A stretch of DNA of 64,000 nt from Sitta carolinensis (lineage: Eukaryota > Chordata > Aves > Passeriformes > Sittidae), in contig CM063290.1 of NCBI GenBank assembly GCA_032173965.1, positions 5,469,501 through 5,533,500 on the forward strand. The letters are read 5' to 3'. The position numbers and the translations under genes are program-made. The notes under the pieces are model-generated. The model worked only from the letters and a program-made list of their open reading frames with translations, was not told where the DNA came from and made no database searches. How positions within the stretch are numbered: position 1 is the stretch's first letter; every line of letters starts with the position of its first letter. Of the stretch, positions 39,834 to 52,195 are shown in pieces.

Positions 39834-41623
39834 ATTGCTGTATTTGGGTTCTTTGAGAGCTGAATTCAGGAACCCACACTGCTCTAATGTGTCAGAGCCT
39901 GCTGGGTGTTCTTACATTTAGGCCCTACACGGTTTTTTTGTGTTTATTTATTTTTTTTTTTTTCCTGAGCTTATCTGAAGTTTCCAAACGTTTCTCTTAA
40001 TGGAAAGTGTCTGTAATGCTTGAGGTCCTTTAAAAATACTTCACTGAGCAGCAAGCAAGGTAATGGTAAACTTTGTGGTGAAAATAAAAGTTCTGTGTAG
40101 TGTTCTGTAAAAGTTCTGTGCCTTTTAGTCTGGGCTAGAGCAATAGGCAGAACATTGGACCTGGCATGGGGACCTGACAGTGGGATTTCTGCTCCAGGGT
40201 GGAATTGCAGGACTCAGGGTCTGCACAAGCTGTAGACCCCTTCTTCAAGCAAAGATGATTCTCATTTTTCAGAGATTTTTTGCTATAGTGGAAAATTAAG
40301 AATAAGAAGAGAAAAACTGATTTTCTCCTCTACCGCCTGTCAGCAGTGTGCACAAAGTGAGATTCTGTTCATTCTCCCCAGATGATTTGAAGTTCAGAAT
40401 GCACAGCTTTTTTTAGACAGATTTTATGTAGTAAGTTTATTATGTCTTCTTGGACTCCATACTGAAAGTGGTTTAGGGTTGATTATGAAATTACAGGATT
40501 TAAAAAAAGAAAGAAATCCTTCAAGTGGGTCAGTTTAAGTGTTGTGGCCTGGAAGTGACAACACATGACTATTGATATATTTCTTTATTAAAAAAAAAAA
40601 GAAAAAAAAAAGAAAAAAATCAAACCACACAAAAACATCACCCACATGCCAGCTACCAGTCTTCTATTGATTAAACTATTTGATCATATTAGACTGTATT
40701 AAAATTAAGGTTATAAAGAAGTGAAGCTCATGCAGCAAGCAGTTTTGCAGGACTCAGCTGTCGAGTAAAGTTGGTACTGTGCATTCATCTGACATTCTTA
40801 GAGGACTATTTTTATGTCAGTGAATTAACGAATTCACTGAAAAGAGTAAAAAAATCAATGTTGAGCCCTGATTTTTTTTTCTTCTTAAATGCTTTTTTCC
40901 CCTGCTCCTTCTTTTCTTTTCTGGCTGTGACTGAGGCAGGTCTGTGAAGTGTCCTGCTCTTTCCTTCACAGGCTTTGCAAACAGGCAGCCTGTTGCTGTC
41001 CTCCTCCCCATCCTCACATGTACCACGCTGTGAAGCTGCCTTGGGTCAACAGGAAGCCTTCAAAATGTGCATTTCAGATCTTGAAAATGCCACAGTGTGC
41101 ATGAGATTTGAAGACAGCTGCAAGCTCAGTAGAGACTGTCGCATCTCTATAGACCTTTTTGATGGATTTAGGAGAATTTCAGCAAAGCGGGGGAGAGATG
41201 TTTCATCAGGAGAAAAGGTTCTGGCTCAGGGCTACATCAAGATTTATACAGATCTTCAGATTAAGTGTGAGATTTGGATTTTTGGGGATGAAAGTATATT
41301 TATAACCCAGTTCTTGTGTCTACAAGTCAAGGATTATTTCTGCAGTTGTAGAAAGAACTCTATGAAGTCATTCTCTGTAGTAGTGATTATGAATTGTCAG
41401 TCTGAAAGTTTTACCTAGAAAATGTGATATGACAAGAAATAAGGATTACTAATATTTTATAAGTAAACAATACTGTTACAGCAGCACTTTTGTTCCAGAT
41501 GGAATGGTAATTCCTACTCTGACAATAAGCCTGTAACAAGGAGAAGAGGAGAAGACAGCTTGCCATTACTAGCTTTCCATGTGCTTTTTAAAAATAGATT
41601 TTCATGTTCTGTCACTTTTCCAG

Positions 41624-41644
41624 TGAATATCAGAGATGATGTAG
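41624..41644 (+). other. Candidate 21-nt microexon
   Basis: A strong acceptor, CATGTTCTGTCACTTTTCCAG, ends at 41623, and a consensus donor, GTAG followed by GTAAGTCAG, begins at 41645. The 21 nt between are divisible by three. Two frames contain stops; the third is open with two leading bases and one trailing base and would insert the core residues NIRDDV. Microexons of this size and symmetry are typical of neuronal transcripts in vertebrates. I do not recognise the residues as any known microexon, and expression is not shown. Confidence 0.2.
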
Positions 41645-41976
41645 GTAAGTCAGGAAGTTGATATTGTTGTCGATGCATCTGAGACACTCTATTAGTGAAA
41701 GCAAAGAAAAATGCAGTGAATAGCAGGGGAAAAATTAAAAGTCTGTCTTTGTTTGCCTGATATAAGAAAATGTAAAGGAATGGGGAAAAATTTTCCTTGT
41801 AAAAAAACCTTGCTTAAATTGCAGAGTATCTTTGTTTTTCTGCTAGTCTGGTAAAATAATCTTTTATTGCTGTCAGACTATAAACTTTAAGCAGAAAATG
41901 TCTAATCTATGCTGCAGCCTTTTGAGTTGTTTGGCATCCATTCACTTTGCAATCCTTTGCCTGCTTTCTCACAAAG

Positions 41977-42035
41977 ACCATGGGGATTTTTTTCCTTTGG
42001 ATGAAGGGATGGGAGAAAAAGGGTTCCTAGAGAAA
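41977..42035 (+). other. Candidate 59-nt exon, unrecognised
   Basis: The acceptor tract TTTGCCTGCTTTCTCACAAAG ends at 41976 and the donor AGAAA followed by GTAAGT begins at 42036. With two leading bases the frame is open and includes HGDFFPLDEGMGEKG. Its entry phase would fit the exit phase of the microexon candidate 330 bases upstream, which happens one time in three by chance. No protein family is recognised. Confidence 0.12.
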
Positions 42036-42198
42036 GTAAGTGAAATGGATGAGAAATGGATTTTCCAGCTGCTTGTTTCTCTGCACCCAGCTTTGATAAG
42101 GTCTGGTCAGAATGGATCCCTGGTACCAAGAAGTAGAGGGTCCCCTCTTGGCTGTGTTGGCCTCACTGGGGGATGAGCATCAGTCCTGATGACTTGTA

Positions 42199-42222
42199 TA
42201 TGTCAAATAATAATTTGACATA
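42199..42222. repeat. Perfect 10-bp inverted repeat, 4-bp loop
   Basis: TATGTCAAAT and ATTTGACATA flank AATA, giving a small perfect AT-rich palindrome 46 bases upstream of an LTR-like fragment. It is probably incidental. Confidence 0.85.
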
Positions 42223-42267
42223 AATAATTTCCTAAAGTACACACAAGGGTAAACCAGGTTTCAGATC

Positions 42268-42335
42268 TGTGCTGGTTTGGGCTGGGGTAGAGTTAATTTC
42301 CTTCACAGTGGATGGTACAGTTGTTGTTGTCAGAC
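42268..42335 (+). mobile_element. Probable ERVL-like LTR fragment
   Basis: The segment opens TGTGCTGGTTTGGGCTGGGG and continues with TAGAGTTAATTTCCTTCACA, which resembles the 5' start of a common avian ERVL-type LTR as I remember it. Similarity fades after roughly 65 bases, and no polyadenylation signal or 3' LTR end follows. This would be a 3'-truncated or strongly decayed solo LTR. Confidence 0.45.
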
Positions 42336-45300
42336 ATAGCCTGCTATTTTACTTTGGTAGTGTCAGGATGTGAAATGAAAGGTGTTTTGTGCTCTGCAGA
42401 TCACCTGCTTTACATAAGGTTAACCAGCCAACAGTTATTTTCTAATCAGAGACAAAAACAAGGCTGAAGAGTTCAGTATGATTTTTGCCTCAGGTAGGGG
42501 TCAGGGCTATCTTTACTGTTTGGTAAAAAAAATGTCAGAATTTGAGTAAATGTTAATTAAAAATGTTGTGAGCTGCAGACATTTCCATTAAAATTAAATT
42601 TAAATGGAGAATTCTAAAGCAGATTTGCTGGAGCTAGAGCTATCAGGATCCTGATGAAGCTGAGTAGTTAAGATGATCTGAGGTACCAAGCAGAATGCCA
42701 GTATTTGATGGTTATATACCCTACTCGTTTGACCTACTGTGACTTTGTGTCTGTTTCCAGAAATTATCCTGGTTTTATATTATTGTAATGCTTTTCTAGC
42801 TGCTCTAATGTTTACAGAGCAATATTTAGAAGATGGCAAAAACCGTGGAAGCAGAATGATGCCCCTATTTTATCTACTGCATGTAATATTAATTCCAAAG
42901 AAGGATGATTCTGTTAGCTGCTATTTTTCATTGTGAAAATTAATGGGTGGTTGTATACATTTCTTAGCTAGATTTTAGCTAGTATTTGTCTTTGGTTCTC
43001 ATTTCCTACCTGCTAAACATTAAGATGTTATCCCAAGAAAGAGATGGGGGCTGTGATAGTGATTATTAATTGTAGAAAAGTAAGTAGCTGTCAGTAACAC
43101 TTTAAAAACTTGTTAACCAGATACTTGTCTATATGTATGTGTTGCTTAGTTTTGTTGGCTTCAGCAGAAATTTATCATTCTCTTTGAAATGTGGAACATC
43201 TTAGAGGAAAGACAGACTCCTAGTATTTGCAAACCCCAAGATACCAGGAGAACTCCGTTTGCAATCATAAAGAGAAGCAGTCATACCCAAGAGACATCAC
43301 TACTGGACTAAGAAAAATGTTTGCCAATCAGCAATGTATAATGAATAATGAACAATATTTGTCATCTCCTCAAAATTGGGGCATTGCAATACAAGTTGTA
43401 CAGCTGTTATTGTTTAATTGCAGCTGGATTAATAAAATGTAATTTTTCCAGCCCATTTGCAATATACCACTGGGGAATACGTTTTATTACCACTTTGGGT
43501 GTCTCTTAGTTAATAATTTGTGCCTTTTGAGCATCAGTGTTTGGCTTCAAATCCCAGATACAAGTTTATTAAAAATTGTAATAGTTCTTAGAGACTATAA
43601 AATGAAATGAAGTGCACGAAATGTGCGTTTCCAGTGCTTGAGTTTAAAACCATTTTTTTACTTGACTAATTTCAGTGTTTCCAGGACTTGAAAGTATTGA
43701 ATTTAAATAACTGTTAAATATTTAATTTGCTAGACATACAATATTATTTTCAATAGATTATTTATATTTGTTAGTAATTAAAGCTTCAGAATTGCACCAA
43801 GAGGATGTGGTCATAATATGTAGTTTTTAAAACTTGCGCAGTGTTCATGCAAAGCAGTGGCATTGCAGGGAAACTGGAGTGATATTCGAAGTCAGAAACA
43901 AAGCAAGACAGAAGTTAAATGATCTGATTTACAGAATAAGGCTGACCTGGTCAAAAAAGAATTGACAAGCTTTTCACAGATAAACTGGGCCTTGCTGCTG
44001 GTTGAATGAGATCTCCTGCTAAAGTCAAGGGTAAATCAGTTCTTGGCTAATTTCCCTTTGCTTATCACTGGCAGATTCTCTAAGCAAGTGTCAGAGATGC
44101 AAGGCTACCTCTGGATGAAAACACCTCCCTACAAATTCCCTCAGACACCTGAGCAGTTTCTGTTACCTGTGAAAAACAGCACTGCTCCAGGCTCTGCTCC
44201 ACATTCAGGTGCCTCTGTCTCTTTGCCTTCACATCCAGCAGTTACTCCCATCCAATTATTCTGAAATATAGAGAAACAAAGCCCTCTCTTATATTGGGCA
44301 TGTGGAACATTTGCTTCCCTTTGATTGTTTTCAAGTTTTAAGCTGGTGGTACTCAAAGGTGAGAAGGTGCCAGGGTGCAGATGTTGCTGCTTGATGCTGT
44401 GAAGGTGCTGCTCTTTCTGTTGTTCTCTAGGCAGTCTGTCTCAGTAGATACAAGTAAAAATTGATATTTTTGGGATGGAAAAAGTTGAAAATGCTCTTCT
44501 ACACGTGGAACAAGTTTTTTTGACTTTGGTTAAACAAACATGGTAACTGGTGATTCCAGCTTTGTTCCTTTTACAGCACGGTACTATAACTCGGTTAAAT
44601 TGTGCAAATACTGCTAGAATGAAAAGGAAAATAAAAAGTTGTAGCATTTAAAGGAGCTTACTATAAGAATGCTCACTGTTCTTTGTGTTAAAAAAAAAAA
44701 CAAAAACAGAACAACAACAAAAAAAAAAACCACCCAAAAAACCCTCAGGTAAACATTTGGAAAAAGAAAAAAAGATTTCCAGAACCCTTGATCCAAATTC
44801 TGTCAGCATCAGGGGGAAGGCTGAAGAGGAGGGGGCTTAGAAGAGATGACAATCTGAAATATTCAGAGAAACTCAATTTCAGAATTAGATTTTTTCCAGA
44901 AAATTGTTCCTTGTTACAGCAGGGCTTAGAGCACAGGTGAGTTAAGTGTGGGCAGCGGCCAACCCCACTTTATAAAAGTGCACTGTGATTTTTCAGTCAT
45001 TGTCCAGCAGCTTGTACATAATTACAAGCAACTAGCCCTACCTTTTTAAAGATGATATTTATCATGATTATCTGAGCAGGGGAATGGAAAAGCAGCTTTG
45101 CTTTAGTGTTACTGTTGTGGCCAGGCATTTTTTACAATGAATACATGCCTGTTACTCCTTCATCTTTTTAAGATTTTACTCTGAATATTGAAATTGGTCT
45201 GTGCCAGGGAAACCCTGTCCATCTTTAGTTTATCCCATTCTTATCCAGAGGAATTATCCAGAGTAATGGTCACAGGACAGGATTAACACAGCCCTTCTGT

Positions 45301-47969
45301 GGATGAATGTACAATTTAGAGCAAGACTAAGGTGAGAATAGAGAAAGGTGGAGAGCTTGCTCTAAGCAAACTTTAAATGTAATGCCTCTCCTACTCTCTG
45401 ATAAATCCTCTTATCTCTGGCCATTGTGGGGAAAGGAGGGATAAAAGATGAACCTATCCCTCGCTGAAATAGGAATTTGCTTAAAGGTGAGAGCAGAGTA
45501 AAAGGAGCTATGTTAAACTAGAACTGTAATTGCTGCATCTGTGCCTGGGATTGAAGGATCCTGCACTGTACAAAGCTTCAATAGAAGAGCAGTCCAGCTC
45601 TAGTCCTGCTTTTTTGTTCCTGTTTTCCTTGCTGTGTGATGAGTGAGCTTGCCTGGATTACTTTACATGTGATGATAGTACCTGTGTGAAAAGACAATTT
45701 AATTTGGTTTTTTAGATCGTTAAGGAATTTTATCTTGAAAATAAATCTGATCAATAAATCTGAGCTTGCTGTCTCTCTTGCCACATAATTTTGTCTGAAT
45801 TTAATATTTGAAAGAGTCAGACTGAAACAGGGAATGACCCAACCTTTAGACATTCCTACATGTCATGTGATTGTCAGTAAAACAAGATTTGCCTCGTATG
45901 GGCACTTGTTGTTAAAGCTTGACCATGGGAATCCTGGCTGAACCTGGCTTTCTGTTAGACAACTTGACACATGACTTTCTCAATACTCACAAGAAATCCA
46001 TAAGGTTTGACTTTTAATCACAGGTGGTAGTACAGACAGATGCTCACTGTTTGTGTTCAGTAATACCCAAGTGGAAAAGCTGTTGCAGGATCTCCTGGGA
46101 ATTAATTTTTCCTGATAATTAATTGTCTGAAAACCTGAGGGGGTAAGTTAGGAGAAATTCTTCATGAGTATTGCAGCACCTGAAGAAAAGGTTAGTGTGT
46201 AGAAAGTGCATTAAGCTGCTGACTCTTGTTTGTGCCTTCTGCCATCTCTTTCACAGCCACATGAAGATCGGGGCTGCTGATTTAAAGCATGATAATAATT
46301 TGGATTTGCTCGTGGGTTTTAGCAGTCTGATGTGTATTTTTATTATCTTGAGGCACTGAGGAAATTGGCTGTGAGCATTTATATTAAGTATTGTTCTGGC
46401 TCTGCATTTTCTGGTGTGTTTGTGGCCATGGCATAATACACCCCTGGTGAATACAAAGATGCTTATGAAATGTTAAGGCTGAGTGTATTTAATTTCATGT
46501 CAAGAAAGACTCCCTGCCATAGTGTTCAGCTGAGCCATTGTGAATAACTGTCAGTCTCAGCACTGACATAAAGCACTTTTGTGTGTGTGTGATGTGAGTT
46601 TTTGTGGATTCAAAGCCCTTTTTTGTTGGTCCATTTTAAAATTCTACAACAACTGGGCTTCCAGCTCTTCAGAATATGCAGAGCAGTTTGGTTTTGTGGT
46701 TCTTTGGGCCTGCTAAAGTGGCCTTCAGTTTAGGTGGTGGATATCTTCAGACCCTAACAGTTCCATTAATATGTTGCAAACTTTATATATATACAAAATA
46801 AGTGTATATATTTATTCCAAAATCATTGCCAGTCTTCTATCATTGAGCTTTCATATTAATTTCTTGTGTCACTGTCAATACTGGAATACATGTGAACAAC
46901 TTTTTAAAAAAAAACTTTTTGATATTAATAGTGTTTTGTAATAGTAAAGCCAGTAACAAGATAAAATTCAGAAAATGATTTGGCCACAGTCAAATGGAAG
47001 GGAAAAGTACCATCCTGGTGACAAAATTGAATTCTTGTTTAAAACACAGGGGATAGAAGTTTGCCAGTCTTCAGGAAGCATAAAATGCCATAAACCACCA
47101 TTTAGTCACTTGCTAATATGGATGTGATTTCTAATTGCTTCTGTACTTTGTCATTGTTTAACACAATCAAATCAAATTGGCCAGAAAATTTTTCTTGGAT
47201 CATCAAAGTCCATGACTATGTTTTTACTGTTATTGTTCCAGCTTCTTTTTCATCACCCTAACCTTTACTGCTTCGTTAAGTCTAAAATTAGACTTTGACA
47301 ATCAGCCTATTTTACTGGAATTATCAAAAGAAAGAAATATACATGGCAAAGTTGAAGGGGAGGCTCCAGCATCGTATTTTATTTCATGCTTAGCAGTTCC
47401 TTGAGAGTTATCAAAGTCAGAGATCCTTTATTTGTAATTAAATACTCCTTACTTTAAAATCATGACTAATAAATGTCAAGTGCAAGAAGAGGCACCATTA
47501 TTCAGCGAAGGTCCTTGGATATGTTTTAGGGTGAAAATGTGTAGGCATGAAGGTTGTTAATTTTTAAAATGTTGTAGGGTTGGTTTCATTACAAAATCCT
47601 AAAGTTAACCACTTCAGATAAAGCTCAAAAATCATTAAAACATTTGGGGAGCTCTTATACTACAGGAAGCTCTTGACATTTATGGTAATTAAAAGTGAAG
47701 GTATCTATTAAATACTTAAGTTATTCATATAAACACCATGCTGGCATGCAACTGATGGAGTTTATATATCTTAATTAGAGCTGGTCAGAACTGTTCAGTG
47801 AAATTGTTTTCTGTGTTTGGTGGTGGCTGGGGTTTTATGTTTTAATGAGACCCAAAACCTTTGAGGAAACATTGACATAAATGCATTGGGAGTCACCTGG
47901 AATGAGACTGATTATCTTGCAATTGGCAGATCCAGTTTGACTCCTGCAAGGCAAGGATTTGCAGTGCCT
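42336..47969. other. Non-coding unique DNA
   Basis: No gene seen. Frames do not exceed 92 codons and carry no family features. Simple sequence is limited to an A-rich tract (44691-44742) and a short TA/TG run near 46785-46812. The rest is AT-rich single-copy-looking DNA. Confidence 0.7.
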
Positions 47970-48322
47970 GGAGTAGCTCTTTATGAGACAGGCTGAGAGC
48001 TGGGGTTGGTCAGCCTGGAGAAGAGAAGGCTCTGGGGGCACCTTGGAGCCCCTTCCAGTGACTCCAAGAGAGCTGGGGAAGGGCAGGGAGTGATGGACAA
48101 GGAGGAAAAGCATCAGTCTGAAAGAGAGTAGGTTTAGGTTGGATATTAAGAAAAAATTCTTCCCTGTGACGTGGTGAGGCCCTGGCACAGTTGCCCAAGG
48201 CCAGGCTGGACAGGGCTTGGGTCAGCCTGGGACAGTGGAAGGTGTCCCTGCCCATGGCAGGGGGTGGAATTAGGTGGGCTTTAAAGTCCCTTCCAGCCCA
48301 AAACATTCTGTTATTCTCTGAT
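47970..48322 (+). mobile_element. CR1 LINE, end of ORF2 plus full 3' UTR
   Basis: Plus-oriented CR1. A degraded ORF2 C-terminus (GGTTGGTCAGCCTGGAGAAG near 48005) leads through GGATATTAAGAAAAAATTCT (the former RKNFF region), GGCCAGGCTGGACAGGGCTT, and CCTGCCCATGGCAGGGGGTG to AAGTCCCTTCCAGCCCAAAA and an ATTCTGTTATTCTCTGA tail ending near 48322. It is 5'-truncated and inactive. It is the longest well-preserved plus-strand copy after that at 21290. Confidence 0.9.
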
Positions 48323-48390
48323 GATTCTCCCTCCCTTGCTCTTGTGTATGTAGTCTGCTTTGGCATGGGTGTTCTGTGCCCTGTGTGTGG

Positions 48391-48445
48391 GGTTTGTTTG
48401 TTTGTTTTTTTTTTTTTTATTTTTTTTTTTTTTTTTTTTTTTTTT
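48391..48445. repeat. GTTT repeat passing into long T tract
   Basis: Three GTTT units run into T14, an AT step and then T25 ending at 48445. The tract begins about 70 bases after the CR1 end, so it is not that element's own tail. Confidence 0.9.
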
Positions 48446-51400
48446 CATTTCTAATGCAGAATAGGAAAATACAAATCTTTCATTTCTCTGTGGAGTAGCC
48501 TGGTTGATCTTGGCCCCAGTGATCTGGCTGATATTCCTGAGTGTTAGTACATTTGTATGGAAATCTAGAGAGAATTGTATTTAGAACCAAATTTTGCAAA
48601 GTTACTGATTCTATTGGGCAGCATCAGCAAAATGTTAGCTCTCAGTACTGCTTTAAAAGTTGCAGGAATTAGGTCTAGCCTGTAGAGAAAAACATTATTG
48701 TCACCACTGTTTGATTGTAAATCCCTTTTAATAAAACATGCGGAGTCCACCCAAAACATATTTCTGTCTATTTTTGCCTATTACTATAACATTTGGGGGC
48801 TGTCCTGCCAAACAGTGAGATAATCCTGTCTCTAGGATGGTTTTTTTGTTGTTTTTTTTTTTTTTTTCCTCTTCTTGAAGGAAAAGCAGTTTGTGCATTT
48901 GGATTGTACAAGCATTAAGGATGCACCAAGAACCTGTCTGGGTGAGCTAATGTCACACTAAGCACTGATGTAGTAAAGGCTCTGTTGGAGGAATGGCTCT
49001 GTTACTGAAGCACTGCCATAGAGGTAGCACTGGAATTGGAAAGACATCTTCTTTCCAGTGATGAAAGGCTCCCCTGTAAAATGGTGAAATCTCCCAGTTT
49101 GTAGGTTTTTTCACACTGGGCAAAAACCTTTTTCCTTTTGGTGGTGATGGAAGCAACCAGAATAAAACACTGGATAGCAGATTGACATTCCTTTATAACC
49201 TCTTAAAGACAATCACAACAAAAATTACTTTTTGGATACCATATTTATTCGGCCAAGAAACTTTAAAGAATGTTATAGAAACGTGTTTCAGTGCATTTCA
49301 GAAGAGATTTTGAGCATGCTGTGTTGAAATTTGATAAATGTGCCACTCTCCTCCATTTGCAAATGCAAGTCTTTTCAATGTGCTTTTTCACACATTAGGT
49401 TTTTAATACTTACTTTTCCACACGTGCCCTGGAGAAAAGCATGCAATCCACTGTTACTCTGAGGTAAACTGGATTTCAGTGTAGTCTGTTTCAAATTAAA
49501 TGAAATTGTTTATTAGTTTTGCAGTTCTGGAGAGCAGAGGCACCCTTGGGTTTTCAGTGAGCTGATAAGGGATATGTTAGCCTATACATCCAAAGAGGAC
49601 TGATGCTAATTGGGCTTTTCTCTTTGATAAAGTCCTTGGTTTCAATGATGATATGCAGGTTAGCTGCATCTTTTAATTAACAAAAAAAATTAAATTCCTC
49701 TGCTGGAATTCCCTAACTGGTGAGTGGTTTCTATATGCAAGTATGCTCTCTTGTGGTAAGCCATTTTATTGAATCCTCCACCAGTTTGAAATTATAACAA
49801 ATTCTGTTTCAAACAGTGATATTTTTAATCTATTATTTTTTATCATGCCATTGTTTCCAGGGTTTATAGTGTGCCATACAATGGCAGAACTCTGGATATG
49901 GAATCTGTGACTGTACATATTTTGCAGTTCTGTTCAGTGCAGTGAGTTGCATTCAGTGCTGGAGCAGCACGTCACTTTCTGGTAGCATTCAGCTTGCTGT
50001 GGAATAAAGTGCTGTGTGACTAACAGTGATTGTGGGATTCAGGGTGTGATGCTTGGACAGCCTCTAAACATCAGGTAGTAAAGACAAACAGGATTCTAGT
50101 GCTGAAGCACCTTTTTCAAATTCTAGTAACTGCAGTTGTGCTTGCTGCAACAGCTAAGATGCTGTTTAATTGAATCTGAGTCTCAGAAATTTGGTTTCTC
50201 TGGTTTTGTCCAATAACAAAGAGTGTGGGAAAAAAAAAAAAAAAAAAGGGCAAAATAACCCAAACTTTGCTGTGATTGTAGGTACTCCTGGGTGGTGTGA
50301 CTGCCCAGGTGTGTTTCTTTGCTCAGCGTTGCAGTAGGACTATCACAAGTAAACAGATTAATTCAAAAAACATAAAATCAAATACATCTCAGTTGCCTCC
50401 TCTTGAAAACATCAGCAAGATTGTTTTAGTCTTCACAATTAACTTAATTTCAAGGAAGTATAGCTTAAGAAATGGCTGAGATTCCTGTAACCCTCTCTAT
50501 ATTTCTCATATAACAGCTGGGATTTCTCTCCAGATTCTTTGCCGGCTGAGTAATTTCCATATACATTTCTGTAGCGTTTTGCCTGAGGGTGAGGATAGCC
50601 AAATGTCAGCAAAAACATGAGGTTATGTTCAAATGATCTCAGTCATGCAAGCCGTGGATACTTCCCTTCAAGGAAAATAAGACTCTAAAGAAGAATTTCA
50701 GAGAATGTTTTTTGAGGGCCATGAAATTCATGGAATCTGCTTAAACCCAGAAACACTGGGCACATTTCTCGTGAGCACAACTGCTGTTGACTTCTGTGGA
50801 AGTTTTGGCAGGCTGGTGACTCCAAGATCACAATCCCATGGTTGCTGAGATGATGTGATGTATGCCACTGTGCATGAACATTTAATGTCAAAACAATCAA
50901 TTATGCAGCAGGTGTGGGTTATAGTGGAATGATCTCATTTGGCACCGAACTTGGATAATGTGTAGGAGAGCAGGAGATGGATGGGATTAGAGCATGCTGG
51001 AGGAATACTTTCCATTTGCTGGAGCTTAAATTAGTTGAGGAGATGAGGAGCATTTTTAAAATAAGTTTCTGTTGCATTTATGTTATTTCGTTTGTTACTC
51101 TTTAATATCAGTTCCAGCTTCATTCAGTGAGTGTGACCCTGTCTTCCACTTTTCTTCTGGTTTTATGTAACCTGGAAGAAGCAGGGAGTTTAAAAGGTTC
51201 AGCATGTGACACGTTGACTCAGCTCTTCATGAGAGCTTAATAGACCCTGAGCAGGAACCTGTGCTAGAAGCTTAATATAAATATTTTATGGAGAAATGGA
51301 GTATTATTTTAAGGGCAGAAGTTGGTTAAACAGCATCAGCAGTTTCAAACTATAGAAGGCAGACAGTAAGCTGCACAGTTTACAGTGATAATTGTAGGAA

Positions 51401-51977
51401 GGTGTGAGGTATGACTCCAGAGTTTAAGATGCTGCTGTGTCACTGTGTTCAGCCATATGCTCGTGGTGCTGCTTTACCCCATGGTGTTGCACATAACAGT
51501 CCTGTGCAGTCTGTTTGACCTGAAGCACAGGATTTGTCTCAGTTGAAGGTTTTTTTTTCCATGGGGCTGGTTTGCTGTATTTAGCAGGCATTATCTCTCT
51601 TGCTGTTGACTGCAACTTCCAAGTTGTTTTTGTTTCCTACTGTCCTTCATGTTTCTCTTTTCCTCCATGTCCTCATCCACACTTCTCTTCCCCTCTAATG
51701 CTTAAGAATCCCATTCAAAAACACTTCACCCATCTTTGATATTGATTCAGTTTTCTCTGTGTGTTATATGTGTATATGTGTGTGTTAAATATAAGATGAT
51801 ACAGTTTTTCTACTGGTTCAGTAGGCTCTATTCAAGCTTTTATGCAACTGGGTGAGATTTTTTGTTTCTCTTTCTCACTGGAGAATACTGATAGTAAAAG
51901 ACCAAGGCAACAGCACCTTCTATTTTACCCCCACTTACATCAATGTAGAGCACAGAATTATGCATGGATTAAATAAT
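48446..51977. other. Non-coding unique DNA
   Basis: No gene seen; open frames stay below about 72 codons. Homopolymers include T16 at 48852-48867 and A18 at 50230-50247. A donor-like AACTG followed by GTGAGT near 49724 has only stop-filled sequence upstream of it. Confidence 0.7.
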
Positions 51978-51991
51978 TATATATATATATA

Positions 51992-52040
<49 letters not shown>

Positions 52041-52121
52041 ATGTATATGTATGTATATGTATATATGTATATATATGTATATATATATGTGTATATATAT
52101 ATATGTATGTATGTATGTATT
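51978..52121. repeat. Compound microsatellite (AT)n, (GT)n, TATG/TATA
   Basis: About 144 bases of alternating purine-pyrimidine sequence. An AT run is followed by a short GT run, a long AT run (about 52002-52030), interleaved TATG and TATATG units, and a closing run of five GTAT units near 52105-52121. Open frames over it, rich in YIYIY and MYMYV, are artefacts of the repeat. It is long enough to be a useful length polymorphism and could form left-handed or cruciform DNA. Confidence 0.95.
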
Positions 52122-52159
52122 TAAAGTTGATGACTGTTCAGTGATTGACTCTGCAATTT

Positions 52160-52195
52160 TTCTTTTTTCTTTTTCTTTTTTTTTTTTTTTTTTTT
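52160..52195. repeat. T-rich pyrimidine tract
   Basis: T blocks with three C interruptions finish in T20 at 52176-52195. The tract ends in TTAATTG, so no splice acceptor dinucleotide follows directly. Confidence 0.9.

Larger units (their letters stand above)
39834..42267. other. Non-coding DNA with clustered splice candidates
   Basis: No recognised gene. The 147-codon plus-strand frame at 40975-41418 shows no domain I know. An A-rich run with G interruptions lies at 40591-40618. Two splice-bounded candidates (41624-41644 and 41977-42035) and a perfect palindrome (42199-42222) are listed separately. Confidence 0.6.

Noticed and set aside
40975..41418. 147-codon plus-strand frame as a single-exon gene
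   Set aside because: No recognisable family, no promoter or polyadenylation context, and composition like the surrounding non-coding DNA.
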